The notes under the pieces are model-generated. The model had not been told where the DNA came from. It made no database searches and saw only the letters and a list, made by a program, of their open reading frames with translations. The position numbers were made by a program, and so were the translations under genes. This document shows positions 61,561 to 64,000 of a stretch of 64,000 bases of DNA, piece by piece (the first letter of the stretch is position 1; each line of letters begins with the position of its first letter). The stretch comes from Pelargonium x hortorum (Eukaryota > Streptophyta > Magnoliopsida > Geraniales > Geraniaceae): NCBI GenBank assembly GCA_036897525.1, contig JAYMTJ010000059.1:1-64000 (forward strand). The letters are read 5' to 3'.

Positions 61561-64000
61561 ATTTAGCTAGATCCTTTTTATTTACATAAATAACTTCGTT
61601 TTTTTAATAGTATACCTATATCCCTATTCTGCCAATTCCAAGCAACCAATAATAGAAGGGGTTCTTAGAGAAAGCTACTACTACCGTTAAAAGAGAAACG
61701 AACCTTATATAGTATAGTTATAGTTAGTAACTCGTTTGTAAAATGATGAGGTATATGAATGTATATAATTTGATGCATAGATAAAAAAACTTTATATATT
61801 CTTGTCTTGCATTCAAGGTTTGTTTAGTCACGCAAAGAATCTCGGGTATTTTATTTCACTTTAGAGCATCTAGATCTAGTTATTGAATTTTTGTGGAATT
61901 TACTATAATAAGGAAGGACCCTATAAATATAAAAGAAAGTCTTTCCTTTAAACTACTTTAAATGACACCATCCGAAAAACAAACAGGAACTCTCCTAAAA
62001 AAAGAACCCTTATTAAGTAAACGCTAAAACCAAAACTTTATATGAAAGGCTATACTATAGTTTTTATACAATTTTAACATGCATGAGCACATCAAACCTG
62101 TATGTAAAGGGTCTAATTTTAAGGATATTAATTCTAAAGATTTAACTAGGACGTCTTCATATCCTAGCTTTCAGCTAACCCTGGAAACGGAAGCATATAA
62201 AGTAGAAAAAAACTACTTTTTAATATCTTAATATAAAATTTTAAGAGTTTTTTTGTTACTGCATAAATGAGAAATATAGGATTGGTGTCTATTTTATCAT
62301 ATGAATATATATCATATAAGAAAAGTAAATAAAATAAGTGAGGATGAGAAGATTGCCTTAAAAAGCATTTATCTTTCTAAAAGCAAGCATCTGCCTGCTA
62401 GTATTTTAATTAACCTATAAGAAAAGCTGAATGTGAACCTTTGCATGTAATAGCAATTAATGAACGTCTGACTCCTAAAGTCAAACCGTAATTGACCTTT
62501 CGGTTTCCAGTTTATAGTTCCAGGCATGCTCCTGAGTTATTGTTCTGGCGAGACCCCAAAAATCCCTGCTTAGGTACGTGGTTTCGTTGAGTATAATAAA
62601 GCGAGTTTCGTAATGAATGTGTTCTGCTTTCGGTGTTCACCTAAGGAAAGGAGCCCTCATAATATAATAAAAAAAGAATACGACCTTAGTCCATACAGCG
62701 GATTACTTTTAATAAATTAAAGAAACTGTGTACTAACAAGCCTAACTTGATGAAAACATAAGAGTGACCCATAAAGAAAGAGTTTATACTTTAATATATT
62801 GTTTGTTGATTCAAATATATTGGAATTTTGGTTTGTAATTTAACTATTCAAAACACATGGAAGACCCCTAAGCATCTAGTTATAAGAATAGCTTAGTGTT
62901 TAAAAGAAGCCAACAGCTGCCAAATACTTTACTGATACTAAGAGAACGCACTCTTGTTATTCTAATACTGAGAGATCCAGCCCAGCCCCCCTTTAGCTTT
63001 AGTGTGAAAGCTGGGGTATGTCACTGAGGAAGAGATCTGAGAATAATCCACTAGTTTGCTTTACACCCGACACGTGAATCGAATGCTTCTTTCTCTAAAT
63101 TTTTTTCGTATAATAAATAGTAAAAAAACTCTGGTAAATTCACAATTATAGGGAAAGTTCTTTCTTTTTAGTACGCACTAAAACAATATCTTCATTCAAT
63201 TAAGACCGAACCTTACTCTCTCAATTTCAAAATAAAAAGAGCTATAGATAGCTAAACAAAACTGTTGGGGCTCTACCTTAACCTTACCTAGCCAAGCAAC
63301 AAGAAAATTTAGTAGAGCTCATTAGGTATGGAAGTCTAATTACTATTTTGATGTCTAATGTAAATCCCAATAAAATAAATATAGCTAAAACAGAAGTAAC
63401 TCTATCGATAGTAAACCTTACACTTTGAACCCCTAGCCATTAAATTAAATTAAAAGGGTCTTCCTTTAACAACAATTGAGTTAGGTACGAGAAATTTCTA
63501 ATTAAATTACATGAAACCCAAACTTAAGACTTAAAAAAGGGCTAATTTCAATTCACTTTCTCTTTTAGTTTTAGGCAAGTTGTAGACATTAAAATACTCT
63601 ATTTAAGAAACAGATATTAAACTCACTGTAGGATTTACTGGGTTAAGCAACAGGTGCAAGAGGGCCTTAATGTTATATTCGAACTTAAAGTATCCTTTTA
63701 TTTAGCTATGTCATCTAGAGGTATCCACGTTTTTCTAAAATGAGATACCTAAGCATATACTTTAATTCTCTTTCTTTTCCTTGGGGATATAAAAAAATCG
63801 AATAGGGTAAGAGGTCCCTGCTTTCACTTTTCATTTCAATCTATATTAACACTTGTATAATTAATAAGGAACAAACCGGGATAACAAGCACACTTATTTA
63901 GGGAAACTCTATCTATAATAAGAGTATTATAACAAATTTGATATGGAGCACTGCCGGGAAAAGCCCTTACGCTTTCAAGAAATTGAATCTTTCATGTAAT

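Larger units (their letters stand above)
55501..64000. other. Degraded AT-rich desert to the right edge
   Basis: No gene was recognised over 8.5 kb. It includes tRNA-like words at 58,595-58,626 and 61,540-61,548 and a (TATTA)5 microsatellite. Some stretches (for example 63,230-63,560) are richer in A and C, as in the less eroded patches, but no repeat partner was found by eye. Confidence 0.5.

Noticed and set aside
1-64000. A genome with reassigned stop codons (TAA/TAG read as an amino acid) hiding ordinary genes
   Set aside because: The high TAA/TAG and low TGA counts are explained by CpA/TpG loss, which is visible in all frames and on both strands. The strand-polar patches and diverged repeats also favour decay over recoding. 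TGA also interrupts the more protein-like stretches.
1-64000. Plant or algal organelle genome
   Set aside because: No rRNA, no complete tRNA, no photosynthetic or respiratory gene in 64 kb. The tRNA-like words lack full cloverleafs.
1-64000. Random or synthetic filler sequence
   Set aside because: Diverged, co-linear repeat segments (X, Y, Z, W), strand-polar CpA/TpG bias and microsatellites are not expected of random sequence, although the ORF content alone would fit it.

Overview
This 64 kb window looks like a gene desert made of old, heavily mutated repetitive DNA. I found no convincing protein-coding gene, no rRNA gene, no complete tRNA gene and no CRISPR array on either strand. G+C is roughly one third by eye. 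Open frames are short. About 25 start-to-stop frames reach 60 codons and the longest is 95 codons, which is about what chance gives at this composition. None shows a domain, motif or signal peptide that I recognise.

The sequence is not featureless. Hand counts of dinucleotides show a surplus of TpA over ApT and a shortage of CpA+TpG relative to ApC+GpT. At 3661-3960 TpA/ApT is about 43/29 and (CpA+TpG)/(ApC+GpT) is about 19/32. At 9121-9420 the figures are about 32/24 and 18/23. CpG is only mildly reduced, so ordinary CpG-methylation decay, which would raise TpG and CpA, does not fit. This is the signature of repeat-induced point mutation (RIP), the CpA-to-TpA process known from filamentous ascomycetes. 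The simplest reading is a RIP-degraded AT-rich isochore of a Pezizomycotina fungus. The organism call is inference.

Layout: deeply degraded DNA fills most of 1-17,400, 17,670-22,255, 22,660-26,600, 29,930-35,300, 39,080-41,000, 46,220-48,500, 51,400-55,100 and 55,500-64,000. Between these lie less eroded blocks, at about 26,600-29,930, 35,300-39,080, 41,000-44,700 and 48,500-51,400, with smaller patches near 17,400, 22,300, 46,100 and 55,200. The blocks share diverged repeat segments with one another, named here X, Y, Z and W. They look like several fossil copies of a few interspersed elements, possibly nested. I cannot name the families.

Several less eroded patches are strand-polar. Some keep CpA but have lost TpG, others keep TpG but have lost CpA, as expected if one strand at a time was mutated. 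Minor items are scattered tRNA T-arm/B-box-like sites in excess of chance, two compositionally distinct islands (about 14,881-15,120 and 49,970-50,190), short tandem duplications, microsatellites and small inverted repeats. No genes work together here. The biology on show is genome defence and decay of repeats.
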